Origin: Lachnospiraceae bacterium
Lineage (GTDB): Bacteria > Bacillota > Clostridia > Lachnospirales > Lachnospiraceae
DNA: 64,000 nucleotides
Reading direction: 5' to 3'
Assembly (NCBI GenBank): GCA_024690825.1
Contig: JAILOK010000097.1
Location: forward strand, 49,218-113,217
The stretch's first letter is position 1, and each line of letters opens with the position of its first letter. The notes beneath the pieces were generated by a model. It was not told the DNA's origin, did not search any database, and worked only from the letters and a program-made list of their open reading frames with translations. This document shows, in pieces, positions 17,630 to 25,649 of the stretch. Both the position numbers and the translations under genes were made by a program.

Positions 17630-19093
17630 ATGAACACGATCATAGTATATGACAATCACATCATGCCGGATGTCTTCATCAGGAACATAGTCGGAGAGAA
17701 GACCTTCGGAGAGATCATAACCAAGCGCGTCAGCATCAAAGACCGGTTCAAAAAGGATCTTCAGGCAGCCGGTTTTGACGGCGAACTCCTGGAATACGAT
17801 CATTCCTGGGAGCTGTCACAGATCAAAAAACGCCTTAAAGGGGCTCCCGGACAGGCAAAGATCCTGCACCTTTTTTCCTCCTGTCTGTGCCTGCCTGACG
17901 GAAAAGAAGCTCTTAGGATCCTTTATGAAAAGACCGGATATGCGAAAGAAAACTATCTGGTGAGGGATGACAATAAAAACATCCTGGGCTTTATCATGAG
18001 CGATATCGACGATTATGCGGAATTTCTGGAGATGGCTTCGGACAGGCTCAAGGAAGACGAAACATATAAAAGATACAGATTTGTCTTTGCCGAAATGCTG
18101 ACCGGCGGATTTTATGATCTTTCGGTATATTCAAACTTTCAGAATTATATCACAGGAAGCTTTGATACCCGGTTTTTCAATTCAGTATCGGGAGACGATC
18201 ATGTTGTCAGAAAGACCTCGCATGATAAAGGAAAGATAAAGCGGGAATACGACTTCTACGGGCTGCTGCCGGACGATATGAAGCCCTGGTTTGTCATGCC
18301 CTACGATTATATGGAAACCGCAGATTCCGCCTCCTACAGCATGAAACGCTATCATATGGCGGATCTGGCGCTTAGGTGGGTGCACGGCGCCATAACCCCG
18401 AAGGAATTTGACAAGCTCCTCGAGATCATTTTCTATTTTCTTTCGCACAGGGCAAGGAGACAGATCAGCGCACAGGAGTATAATAAAACCTCTGAAAAAC
18501 TTTACCTTACAAAAGTAAGAGAAAGAGTTGCCCTTTTAAAACAACATAGGGACTATGAAAGACTCAATACACTTTCAAAGACCGACGGCAGGGAATATAT
18601 AGATATCCTCATGGAAAAGTACGAAAAACTCTATGGGGATCTGGTAAACAGTACGGAATTTGACCATATAAGCGTCATAGGCCACGGGGATCTGTGCTTT
18701 TCCAATATGCTGTTTGACAAAAATACGGAACTCCTGATGCTCATAGATCCGAAGGGCGCATCAGATGCTGAGGAAATGTGGACAGATCCGTACTACGACC
18801 TGGCAAAGCTTTCCCATTCGGTCTGCGGGATGTACGATCTCTTCAACTACGGACTGTACCGTCTCGACATAGATGAGAACTTAACCTGCAGGCTCGAACT
18901 TGAATCCGAAGGCGGGGAGTATGAAAAGAAATTTGCCGAAGCGCTCGAAAAAAACGGATACGATCTTAAAGCCGTCAGAGTATTTGAAGTATCACTCTTT
19001 CTTTCAATGCTGCCCCTGCATATGGACAATCCGAAAAAAGTCTTTGCCTTTATGAAAAATGCGGACAGGATAATGCAGGAGATCTCACGATGA
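17630..19093 (+). CDS. Phosphotransferase-like protein (APH/choline-kinase fold)
   Basis: The 487-residue protein ends in a kinase-like domain with the Brenner motif HGDLCFSNMLFD (His near residue 351) and the metal-binding LIDPKGA, typical of aminoglycoside phosphotransferase/choline-kinase-fold enzymes. The first 140 or so residues are a separate domain I do not recognise. The middle (about 175-290) resembles the kinase N-lobe with VVRKTSHDKGKIKREYDFYG. It is followed 29 bases later by a nucleotidyltransferase, the same order as licA-licC at 28 kb. I infer a sugar- or alcohol-phosphate activation pair for a surface polymer. Substrate unknown. Confidence 0.65.
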   Translation: MNTIIVYDNHIMPDVFIRNIVGEKTFGEIITKRVSIKDRFKKDLQAAGFDGELLEYDHSWELSQIKKRLKGAPGQAKILHLFSSCLCLPDGKEALRILYEKTGYAKENYLVRDDNKNILGFIMSDIDDYAEFLEMASDRLKEDETYKRYRFVFAEMLTGGFYDLSVYSNFQNYITGSFDTRFFNSVSGDDHVVRKTSHDKGKIKREYDFYGLLPDDMKPWFVMPYDYMETADSASYSMKRYHMADLALRWVHGAITPKEFDKLLEIIFYFLSHRARRQISAQEYNKTSEKLYLTKVRERVALLKQHRDYERLNTLSKTDGREYIDILMEKYEKLYGDLVNSTEFDHISVIGHGDLCFSNMLFDKNTELLMLIDPKGASDAEEMWTDPYYDLAKLSHSVCGMYDLFNYGLYRLDIDENLTCRLELESEGGEYEKKFAEALEKNGYDLKAVRVFEVSLFLSMLPLHMDNPKKVFAFMKNADRIMQEISR

Positions 19094-19121
19094 GCAAACG
19101 ATCCCCGAAAGGAGGCAATGC

Positions 19122-19841
19122 ATGAAAACAAATCTGATAATGCCCATGGGCGGGGCAGGAACGAGATTTTTAAACAACGGCTTTGAATGTCCGAAACCGC
19201 TTATAGACTTAAACGGGAAACCGTTCTTTAAATGGGCCTGCGATTCGATATACGGACAGGTGGAACTGGCAACACTTACATTCGTAGTATTAAAGGATCA
19301 TATCGAAAGATTCGGGATCGATGAAAAGATACTTTCTTATTATCCCGAAGCGCATATAGAGGTCCTGCCGCATGTCTTAAACGGAGCCGTTCTTACAGCC
19401 ATAGAGGGTGCAAAGACAATAGGAAACGACGGGCCGGTCCTGTTCTGTGACTGCGACCTGATGTTTAAGTGCGCAGAGCTGTACGATCTCTACAATGCTT
19501 CCGAATACAGCGCTGACGGCTCTCTGCTTACCTTTACCTCGGATCTTGACAGATACAGTTATGTGCAGACGGATGATGAGGGAAATGCGGTAAAAACAGC
19601 TGAAAAAAAAGTAATAAGCGATCACGCCATCACCGGAGCTTACGGCTTTAAGAACGCGAAGCTCTTTCTTGACGCCGCGGCAGAATATATGGATGCATGC
19701 GAATATGAAGAATACTTCATGAGCGGCATATATAATATACTGATAGAACGGGGCAGGAAGATAAAAGTGCTTACTGTCGATGAAACCGTCAATTTCGGCA
19801 CGCCGCAGGAATACGAAGAGGCACGGAAAATCCTCTCATAA
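19122..19841 (+). CDS. Nucleotidyltransferase (NTP-transferase family)
   Basis: The 239-residue protein starts at ATG 19122 behind AAAGGAGG. The N-terminus LIMPMGGAGTRFLNNGFECPKPLIDLNGKPFFKWA is the nucleotide-binding signature of sugar-phosphate nucleotidyltransferases (GGxGTRF...PKPL). VLFCDCDLMFK holds the metal-binding Asp pair, and a late TVNFGTPQEYEEA closes the domain. It likely activates a phosphorylated sugar or alcohol made by the upstream kinase-like enzyme. No acyltransferase or CBS domain is fused. The exact substrate cannot be read from sequence. Confidence 0.75.
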   Translation: MKTNLIMPMGGAGTRFLNNGFECPKPLIDLNGKPFFKWACDSIYGQVELATLTFVVLKDHIERFGIDEKILSYYPEAHIEVLPHVLNGAVLTAIEGAKTIGNDGPVLFCDCDLMFKCAELYDLYNASEYSADGSLLTFTSDLDRYSYVQTDDEGNAVKTAEKKVISDHAITGAYGFKNAKLFLDAAAEYMDACEYEEYFMSGIYNILIERGRKIKVLTVDETVNFGTPQEYEEARKILS

Positions 19842-20004
19842 ACGGAAAAACAGCCGGGGTCAAAAAACCGTTTGCCCTTAACATCATAAAATGAACACAT
19901 GAACAAAAACTGTCTGTTCAAAAGACGGCGCATGGTTTATAATCAGTATAATAAACGGGCCGTGTTTATTACGGTAATAAGTAAATGTAAAGGAGAAATC
20001 AGCT

Positions 20005-20817
20005 ATGAACGAAGTCCTGCAGTCATTTATCAATACGATCCCCGTGATCAAGGATGCTTTCGGAATGGACATAATGATGAGTATCACCGACGGAAACGAA
20101 TTTCTGGCATACTGGCCCGGTGACAAGATGGTTGCCGATATCCATGTCGGAGACACTCTTTCACATGATGATCCCATGTGGACCTCATTCACCACCGGCA
20201 AAAAACTTGAACAGGTATGTCCCGCCGATGTGTACGGATTTGCGTTCAAAGCTATAACTATAGCAATCAAGGACGGCTCTGAGATCGTGGGAACGATGGG
20301 AATAGCCATCAGCCTGGAGGCGGAAACCTTCACCAACCAGGCATCGGAAAAGCTTCTTGAAACCGTCGAAAAGGTCACACAGCAGATAGATGAAGCCAAG
20401 GACTGCAATCAGTCCATCAAAAACAGCAGCACTATAATAAATGATTCCACGGAGAGGATTCTTCAGAATGTGACGGATGTTCAGAACTTCGCCAAAGAGA
20501 TTCAGCAGATCTCAAGCAAGACCAACATGCTTTCACTCAACGCTTCCATAGAGGCTGCAAGATCCGGCGAGGCAGGCAGAGGCTTTGCCGTAGTTGCGGA
20601 TGAGATGAACAAGCTTGCCGGTGACATCAAGGTGTCCTCGGGCAAGATCCTCGACATCATAGATCAGTTCGTTGTGGATATCGACCTCATGAAGAAAAAC
20701 CTCGAGATCCAGGACAAGTCCCAGACCGGACAGCTTGATCTCACCGAGAGCCTTTATACCGAGATAGAAACCATCGAGACCACCGTAAAACAGATCATAG
20801 AAAAGATCAATGCATGA
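20005..20817 (+). CDS. Short soluble methyl-accepting chemotaxis protein
   Basis: This 270-residue protein starts at ATG 20005 behind AAAGGAGA. It has no membrane segment. Residues 1-115 form a small sensory domain ([34 protein letters not shown]), and residues about 120-270 form a chemoreceptor signalling hairpin with [20 protein letters not shown] followed by [18 protein letters not shown]. It would act through CheW/CheA in the cytoplasm. The hairpin is shorter than in classical receptors. Its stop overlaps the next gene, a glycosyltransferase, by four bases (ATGA), an unusual partner. Confidence 0.85.
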   Translation: MNEVLQSFINTIPVIKDAFGMDIMMSITDGNEFLAYWPGDKMVADIHVGDTLSHDDPMWTSFTTGKKLEQVCPADVYGFAFKAITIAIKDGSEIVGTMGIAISLEAETFTNQASEKLLETVEKVTQQIDEAKDCNQSIKNSSTIINDSTERILQNVTDVQNFAKEIQQISSKTNMLSLNASIEAARSGEAGRGFAVVADEMNKLAGDIKVSSGKILDIIDQFVVDIDLMKKNLEIQDKSQTGQLDLTESLYTEIETIETTVKQIIEKINA

Positions 20818-22046
20818 ACCTCCTCATAGTCCACAATCACTACCGCATCCCCGGAGGGGAAGACACAGTTGTACAAAACGAATATGAACTCTTAAGGGAG
20901 ATGGGACACGAAGTTACCCTCTATACGCGTCATAACGACGAAATAGGGGGTCTGACCGGCTTTAAGCGCCTGGCCCTGCCCTTTGAGTTCATATATTCAA
21001 AAAAGACCGCAAAAGACATCACGGAGCTCATCAAAGCAAAAAAAATCGATGTCGTGATGGTCCACAATACCTTAAGTCTGATAAGCCCCTCGGTCTATTA
21101 CGCTGCAGTAAAGGCCGGGGTGCCCGTCGTACAGACGATCCACAATTTCCGCCTCCTCTGTCCCAAAGCGACTCTGTACAGGGACGGACACATCTGCGAA
21201 GACTGTATTCAAAAAGGCCTCGGCTGTGCCCTCAGACACCGCTGCTACAGAGGGAGCTTCACCCAGACACTTCTCTGCGTCATCAGCACAAAGATCCACA
21301 GGAAAAAAGGAATCTACGGCAAACTGGATTATATCTGTCTGACCGGCTTTAACAGAGATAAACTCCTGCTTCTTTCCGGCACAGATAAAGACCGCATCCA
21401 TATCAAGCCCAACTTTACGGCAAATGCAGGGAATATGATCCCGTATGATGACCGTAAAAACACCTTCATCTACGCCGGAAGGCTTGAAGAAGATAAAGGC
21501 ATAACAGAACTTCTCGAGGCCTGGTTTCTGCTTGAAACGAAGGCAAAGGACCCAAAAGATGTTCCGAGACTTGAAGTGGACGGCACCGGCTCTCTGTCCC
21601 AAACTGCCCGGAAATATGTCGAAAAACACGGCCTTAAACGGGTAAATATAAACGACCCGTTGCCGCACGATGATATAATAAAAGAGATCGCCCGCGCAAA
21701 AGCCCTGATCCTGCCGACAAAATGGTATGAGGGCTTTCCCATGACCATAGCAGAGGCCCTGACAGCCGGAACGCCCGTCATCGGCACAGACCTCGGCAAT
21801 ACCGGAGATCTCATTAAAGGCGGCAACAATGAAGCACCGCACACAAACCTCCCGTTCACCGGTTTGGGCGCTCTGATCGACCCCGCCGACATGGCAGGAT
21901 CCATCGCCCGTATCATCTCTTCCTGGCAGGAGTTTTCGTATAATAAAGACGCCTTTGAAAAAGCTGCCGTAAAATACGGCAAAGAGGAGAATAAACGGAT
22001 TTTTGAAGAAATACTGGCTGAGGTAAAAAACAGACCGGTCAGATAA
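20814..22046 (+). CDS. Glycosyltransferase family 4
   Basis: The 410-residue protein begins [20 protein letters not shown], with the acceptor-side glycine loop of GT4. The donor-binding half has [20 protein letters not shown], and later [24 protein letters not shown], the EX7E donor motif. A Cys-rich stretch ([19 protein letters not shown]) is typical of a subgroup of polysaccharide glycosyltransferases. It probably adds a hexose to a lipid-linked glycan in the cytoplasm. Translationally coupled to the chemoreceptor. The promoter of the downstream RNA/ORF module begins 9 bases after its stop. Confidence 0.9.
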   Translation: MNLLIVHNHYRIPGGEDTVVQNEYELLREMGHEVTLYTRHNDEIGGLTGFKRLALPFEFIYSKKTAKDITELIKAKKIDVVMVHNTLSLISPSVYYAAVKAGVPVVQTIHNFRLLCPKATLYRDGHICEDCIQKGLGCALRHRCYRGSFTQTLLCVISTKIHRKKGIYGKLDYICLTGFNRDKLLLLSGTDKDRIHIKPNFTANAGNMIPYDDRKNTFIYAGRLEEDKGITELLEAWFLLETKAKDPKDVPRLEVDGTGSLSQTARKYVEKHGLKRVNINDPLPHDDIIKEIARAKALILPTKWYEGFPMTIAEALTAGTPVIGTDLGNTGDLIKGGNNEAPHTNLPFTGLGALIDPADMAGSIARIISSWQEFSYNKDAFEKAAVKYGKEENKRIFEEILAEVKNRPVR

Positions 22047-22054
22047 AGCCGTAA

Positions 22055-22083
22055 TTGCCGTAAACCCTCAAGAATGATATAAT
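22055..22083 (+). promoter_or_regulatory. Promoter A of the RNA-leader module
   Basis: TTGCCG (22055-22060), 17 bases, TATAAT (22078-22083), then AAAACC. The same box pair and spacing recur at 22870, 25447 and 27851. Confidence 0.75.
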
Positions 22084-22089
22084 AAAACC

Positions 22090-22254
22090 ATTCAAAAACG
22101 GATGCATAAACATCCGATCTTAGCATGAAGGCGGATCCGCCATACAGGAGCGTCCTGCTCCACAAAGCTCATGCTATTTCCACAACAAAAGAATAGCAGG
22201 AGCCGTAAAATAAATACCTCCTGCGAAAACAATTTCAAAGGAGGAAATGATCAA
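22090..22254 (+). ncRNA. Structured 5' leader RNA, copy A (unrecognised family)
   Basis: Helices visible in order: a 5' hairpin CGGATG/CATCCG (22099-22104, 22111-22116); P1 TAGCATGA/TCATGCTA (22121-22128, 22169-22176) enclosing two hairpins, GGCGGATCCGCC (22130-22141) and GGAGC/GCTCC (22147-22151, 22157-22161); TGCTATT/AATAGCA (22172-22178, 22192-22198), which competes with P1; GCAGGAG/CTCCTGC (22196-22202, 22218-22224), which competes with the previous helix; and CCTCCT/AGGAGG (22217-22222, 22239-22244), which would bury the ribosome binding site of the ORF at 22255. This looks like a switch. Copies B and C keep the helices with compensating changes. Confidence 0.75.
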
Positions 22255-22488
22255 GTGAGACCAAGAGACAGTTATGGAAATTATTTTGATCACGATGAAA
22301 CAGACATAGAATGGAAAGAAATAGAAAAAATCCGGGCTGAAATAAATACGAATTATAGCCGATACCGTGGAAAATCATATTGTATTCATATTTCATTTGG
22401 ATTGGATGATCGTGCATATAAGTACTATTTTGAAAATCATGGCTTTGACGATATAAACATATATCTGCGCACTGAAATGGAGGAATAA
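22255..22488 (+). CDS. Hypothetical 77-residue protein (RNA-leader module A, first gene)
   Basis: The start GTG 22255 lies 10 bases after AGGAGG. The frame is open further upstream but there only crosses the RNA leader. The product is small and charged, with SYGNYFDHDETDIEWKEIEK, a middle KSYCIHISFGLDD and a C-terminal YKYYFENHGFDDINIYL. I recognise no domain. It stands where the related modules carry a PD-(D/E)XK nuclease and ends 4 bases before the next small gene, so the two form a pair. A toxin-antitoxin or mobile-element accessory role is possible but not shown. Confidence 0.6.
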   Translation: MRPRDSYGNYFDHDETDIEWKEIEKIRAEINTNYSRYRGKSYCIHISFGLDDRAYKYYFENHGFDDINIYLRTEMEE

Positions 22489-22492
22489 AAGC

Positions 22493-22753
22493 ATGGAAGA
22501 ACTGAAGAAGATGTTGATAAATGTATCTGACAGTTATTATGATTTTGTGGTAGGGATTCTTGATGAGGCAAAAAAATCTGAATCAAGAAAAAAAGCTCTG
22601 ACAGGGTATATCAACAACCATCCAAAAGCCACAACCAGTGACATTGTCAAATATCTTACAGATGAACTGGGATTATACGAAGAAAACAGAAATTCGGGGG
22701 CATATACAGCGACGAAAGAAAAAGCTGCCCTTGATGCAAAAACAACCGCATAA
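22493..22753 (+). CDS. Hypothetical 86-residue helical protein (RNA-leader module A, second gene)
   Basis: The start ATG 22493 follows GGAGGAA. The predicted all-helical protein has a central HPKATTSDIVKYLTDELGL that looks like a small winged-helix or helix-turn-helix segment. The end (KEKAALDAKTTA) resembles the tail of the nuclease remnant at 27917-28000 (EEKAYLDAKATA), which suggests that recombination joined a nuclease tail to an unrelated small gene. Function unknown. A strong terminator follows. Confidence 0.55.
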   Translation: MEELKKMLINVSDSYYDFVVGILDEAKKSESRKKALTGYINNHPKATTSDIVKYLTDELGLYEENRNSGAYTATKEKAALDAKTTA

Positions 22754-22802
22754 TATACGAAACAGTATAGTAAAACTAACTATAACTATAAACCTGAAAA
22801 AG

Positions 22803-22846
22803 ACTAACTATAAACCCATAATAAACATGTTTATAGTTAGTTTTTA
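22803..22846 (+). terminator. Terminator of module A
   Basis: ACTAACTATAAAC (22803-22815) pairs perfectly with GTTTATAGTTAGT (22829-22841), then TTTTTA. Confidence 0.85.
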
Positions 22847-22869
22847 TATATGATCGTGCAAATCCTCAA

Positions 22870-22898
22870 TTGCCGTAACACCTCGGAAATGATATAAT
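22870..22898 (+). promoter_or_regulatory. Promoter B of the RNA-leader module
   Basis: TTGCCG (22870-22875), 17 bases, TATAAT (22893-22898), then AAAACCGTTCAAAAACGG, nearly identical to promoter A. Confidence 0.75.
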
Positions 22899-22904
22899 AA
22901 AACC

Positions 22905-23063
22905 GTTCAAAAACGGATGTACAAACATCCGATCTTAGCATGAAGGCGGATCCGCCATACCGGAGCGTCCTGCTCCACAAAGCTCATGCTATTTCCACAA
23001 CAAAAGAATAGCAGGAGCAAAAAACTCATCATAAGGCTCCTGCAAAAAAAGGAGGTAAAATAG
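22905..23063 (+). ncRNA. Structured 5' leader RNA, copy B
   Basis: Same order of helices as copy A: CGGATG/CATCCG; P1 TAGCATGA/TCATGCTA (22936-22943, 22984-22991) around GGCGGATCCGCC and GGAGC/GCTCC; TGCTATT/AATAGCA; an 8-bp GCAGGAGC/GCTCCTGC (23011-23018, 23036-23043), one pair longer than in A; and CTCCT able to pair with AGGAG of the ribosome binding site (23051-23055). The loop between the last two helices differs from copy A, while the helices are kept. Confidence 0.75.
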
Positions 23064-23951
23064 ATGAGTAAACCAATTGAAGAGCTGACATTTTCGGACA
23101 GTTTTATGTTCGGAGCAGTATTGACGAGGAATCTGGGACTGTGCAAGGAAATACTTGAACTGATACTTGACAGAAGGATCAGCAGCATAAGTTTCAGCAA
23201 TGCAGAGCAGTATCTGGAGGCGGCTCCCGATTCAAAGTCGGTAAGGCTTGATGTATATCTGGAGGATGATACATCAAAAGCATACGATTTTGAGATGCAG
23301 GCATACGATGAACCTGATATAGCGGCGAGAAGCAGATATTATCAGGCGAATGTAGACATCAACCTGATGGCAAAAAAAGAAAAATATCAGGATCTGCCGG
23401 ACAGTTATATCATTTTTGTCTGTACAAAGGACTATTTCAATCGTGGACTCTGTAAATATACATACGAAAATATCTGTCATGAAACAGGAGATCCATTGAA
23501 TGACAGGACAAAAAAGATATTTCTGAATGCTGCCGGAGAAGATAAAACCATCAGTTCAGGGTTAAGGGACTTTCTGGACTATATAGCCGGAAAGGGCACA
23601 CACAGCGATCTGACTGAGAGGATAGATGCAGCAGTAGCAGCTGCAAGAAAGGACAGGAATGTAAGAATGGCATATTTATCATACGATTTAGCACTCCAGA
23701 GTAGTGAAGACAGGGGAATCGCAAAAGGAGAGATCATAAGCATAGTAGATCAGATCTGGAAAAAACTGAAGAAAAACAAACCTATCTCCGTTATCGCTGA
23801 TGAAACAGAAACCGATGAGCAACAGGTAGAGCGTATAGTGGAGTTAATACACTCTCATGGAGAGGACTACGATAAAAAAGTAATCGGCAGCGAATACATG
23901 GAAAAATACTATATGCCAAGTGAAGAAGGAAAAAGCAGATATCACAGATGA
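23064..23951 (+). CDS. PD-(D/E)XK nuclease family transposase / Rpn-type recombination-promoting nuclease
   Basis: The 295-residue protein starts at ATG 23064 behind AAGGAGG. The N-terminus LTFSDSFMFGAVLTRN and the nuclease core SVRLDVYLEDDTSKAYDFEMQ (Asp in RLDVY, Glu-x-Gln in FEMQ) are the signature of the PDDEXK_2 / Rpn family. YYQANVDINLMAKKEKYQDLPDSYIIFVC is the usual following block. Rpn proteins are DNA endonucleases reported to promote recombination. The C-terminal 20 residues drift from the family (EEGKSRYHR), and a different nuclease tail begins in another frame at about 23932, so the end looks recombined. Confidence 0.85.
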   Translation: MSKPIEELTFSDSFMFGAVLTRNLGLCKEILELILDRRISSISFSNAEQYLEAAPDSKSVRLDVYLEDDTSKAYDFEMQAYDEPDIAARSRYYQANVDINLMAKKEKYQDLPDSYIIFVCTKDYFNRGLCKYTYENICHETGDPLNDRTKKIFLNAAGEDKTISSGLRDFLDYIAGKGTHSDLTERIDAAVAAARKDRNVRMAYLSYDLALQSSEDRGIAKGEIISIVDQIWKKLKKNKPISVIADETETDEQQVERIVELIHSHGEDYDKKVIGSEYMEKYYMPSEEGKSRYHR

Positions 23952-24284
23952 GACACTAATGAAGCTGATAATCTACCCGCTCACATTTCCGAAGAATGCG
24001 GATAAGAAGGAGGCAGTAAACAAAGCGATCAGCCTGGCAGAAAAGATCGATGACAGGAAAAAACAGGTATTTGCCCTCACAGGATTATACACATTTACGG
24101 ATAAGATAATAGATGACAAAGATGCAGAAAGGATAAGAAGGAACATTAACATGACAAAGGTAGAAATGATATTTTCGCCCTCGAGTTTTTGAAAGAAGGA
24201 GACTCCGTCGAAAAAGTAGCCCGTTGCCTCAAACTTCCCAAAACCAAGGTACGGAAATTAAAAGAGAGCCTCGACCATAACTGA
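23932..24284 (+). pseudogene. Frameshifted C-terminal fragment of another Rpn-type nuclease
   Basis: From about 23932 the frame reads ADITDETLMKLIIYPLTFPK, later VFALTGLYTFTDKIID and IRRNINMTKVEMI, the middle/C-terminal part of a second type of PDDEXK_2 protein. At about 24168 it must change frame to continue as DIFALEFLKEGDSVEKVARC and then LPKTKVRKLKESLDHN, ending at TGA 24282-24284. The tail resembles the putative DNA-binding end of such proteins. It has no start, promoter or ribosome binding site of its own and overlaps the 3' end of the gene before it. A recombination scar rather than a working gene. Confidence 0.7.
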
Positions 24285-24331
24285 CTGTATAACACCGTGA
24301 AACAGTAGAACAACCCAAAACAGGAAAACCA

Positions 24332-25441
24332 ATGCAAACCCTCCTCATAGTGACCAATATCCCCTCTCCCTACAGGGTAGACTTCTTTCATTACCTCCAG
24401 ACGAACATAAAGGAATACGACATCCACATCATGTTCCAGTCCGGAAACGAAAAAAGCTACCGCACCTGGAGCGGCGGAGAAGAAAAACTGAAAAACACAC
24501 ACTTTCTCAAGTCAAAAGTGATCAAAAGGACAGGCTTTGACCAGACAGAAAAATACATCCCGACAGGCACGGCAAAGGTCCTTGATGAAGTGCGCCCCGA
24601 TACGGTCGTCTGCATGGAATACAACCCCTGCGCCATCATGGTGAAACACTGGTGCAATAAAAACAGGGTCCCCTACATCTCCTGGACAGACGGCACGAGG
24701 CTCTCAGAGGCCCATATAGGCCTTTTACAGAAATTATCGAGGAAATATATAATAAAAAACACAAAAGCCTTTATAGCCAGTTCTACGGCTGCCAGAGACA
24801 ATCAGATATATCTTGGTGCAGACCCGGAAAAGATCCATATCAGCTATCTGACGGTTGACATAAATCGATATACTTCAACAGACACAGACAAACCCAAAGC
24901 CGAACCCTTCGGTATCATCTGTGTCGGAAGCCTGATCCAAAGGAAAGGCATAGACCTGCTCCTTAATGCCCTTGGCATAATAAAAGACAGAGACTGGACC
25001 CTCACCCTTGCAGGCGAAGGCCCCGAAAAAGATGCTCTTGCAAAGCAGGCAGAGGAACTTGGGATATCACAAAAGATCAGATTTGCAGGCTTTATCGAAG
25101 GAGAAAAATTGCGTGATCTGTATGCTGAGAGTTCCCTTTTCATCCTCCCTACCAGAGAGGACTGTTTCGGCCTTGTAACCCTTGAGGCTATGTGCGCAGG
25201 CCTGCCCGTTATCAGCTCCAAATACGCCGACGGCGCCTACGACCTCATTGAGGACGGCGTCACAGGCTTCATAGTCGACCCCTACGATGAAAAGCAATTC
25301 TCAGAAACCATAGAAACTCTTATGAACAACCCCGTAAAGGCTGCAGAAATGGGCAAAGCAGGCCTTGAACGATCAAAGGAATTCTCTTTTGAAAAAGTCT
25401 CCAAGGGCTTCATCGAAGCCGTACATGCCGCCCCAAATTGA
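24332..25441 (+). CDS. Glycosyltransferase family 4
   Basis: This 369-residue protein begins MQTLLIVTNIPSPYRVDFFH, a common start of GT4 enzymes. The donor half has GIICVGSLIQRKGIDLLLNAL, and REDCFGLVTLEAMCAGLPVI contains the EX7E motif. It likely transfers a sugar from a nucleotide donor to a growing surface glycan. The second half of this gene recurs, diverged, as the truncated copy at 27132-27873, and a piece of its tail recurs at about 26670-26750. The promoter of RNA module C begins 6 bases after its stop. Confidence 0.9.
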   Translation: MQTLLIVTNIPSPYRVDFFHYLQTNIKEYDIHIMFQSGNEKSYRTWSGGEEKLKNTHFLKSKVIKRTGFDQTEKYIPTGTAKVLDEVRPDTVVCMEYNPCAIMVKHWCNKNRVPYISWTDGTRLSEAHIGLLQKLSRKYIIKNTKAFIASSTAARDNQIYLGADPEKIHISYLTVDINRYTSTDTDKPKAEPFGIICVGSLIQRKGIDLLLNALGIIKDRDWTLTLAGEGPEKDALAKQAEELGISQKIRFAGFIEGEKLRDLYAESSLFILPTREDCFGLVTLEAMCAGLPVISSKYADGAYDLIEDGVTGFIVDPYDEKQFSETIETLMNNPVKAAEMGKAGLERSKEFSFEKVSKGFIEAVHAAPN

Positions 25442-25446
25442 TATAT

Positions 25447-25475
25447 TTGCTCACCCACCCCATCAGTGATATAAT
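25447..25475 (+). promoter_or_regulatory. Promoter C of the RNA-leader module
   Basis: TTGCTC (25447-25452), 17 bases, TATAAT (25470-25475). The spacer sequence differs from A and B, while the boxes and spacing are kept. Confidence 0.75.
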
Positions 25476-25481
25476 AAAATC

Positions 25482-25649
25482 AAATCAAACCGAGACCTCA
25501 AACAGAAGTCTCATCCTAGCATGAAGGCGGTTCCGCCACTCGGGCCCTCAAAGCCCCCAAAAGCTCATGCTATTACCACAAAACCCAATAGCAGGAGCGA
25601 AAAAACGATAATATATCCCTCCTGCGAAAACAACTTCAAAGGAGGAATA
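25482..25649 (+). ncRNA. Structured 5' leader RNA, copy C (diverged, with compensating changes)
   Basis: The 5' hairpin is GAGAC/GTCTC (25492-25496, 25508-25512) in place of CGGATG/CATCCG. P1 TAGCATGA/TCATGCTA (25517-25524, 25565-25572) is unchanged. The first inner hairpin is GGCGGTTCCGCC. The second is GGGC/GCCC in place of GGAGC/GCTCC, so both arms changed together. TGCTATT/AATAGCA, GCAGGAG/CTCCTGC (25591-25597, 25619-25625) and the anti-ribosome-site pairing CCTCCT/AGGAGG (25640-25645) are kept. Changed bases that keep pairing are the best evidence that the RNA structure is selected. Confidence 0.78.

Noticed and set aside
22130..22141. GGCGGATCCGCC as a simple terminator or restriction-site artefact
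   Set aside because: It is one hairpin of a larger conserved fold, has no T tract, and varies to GGCGGTTCCGCC in copy C with pairing kept.
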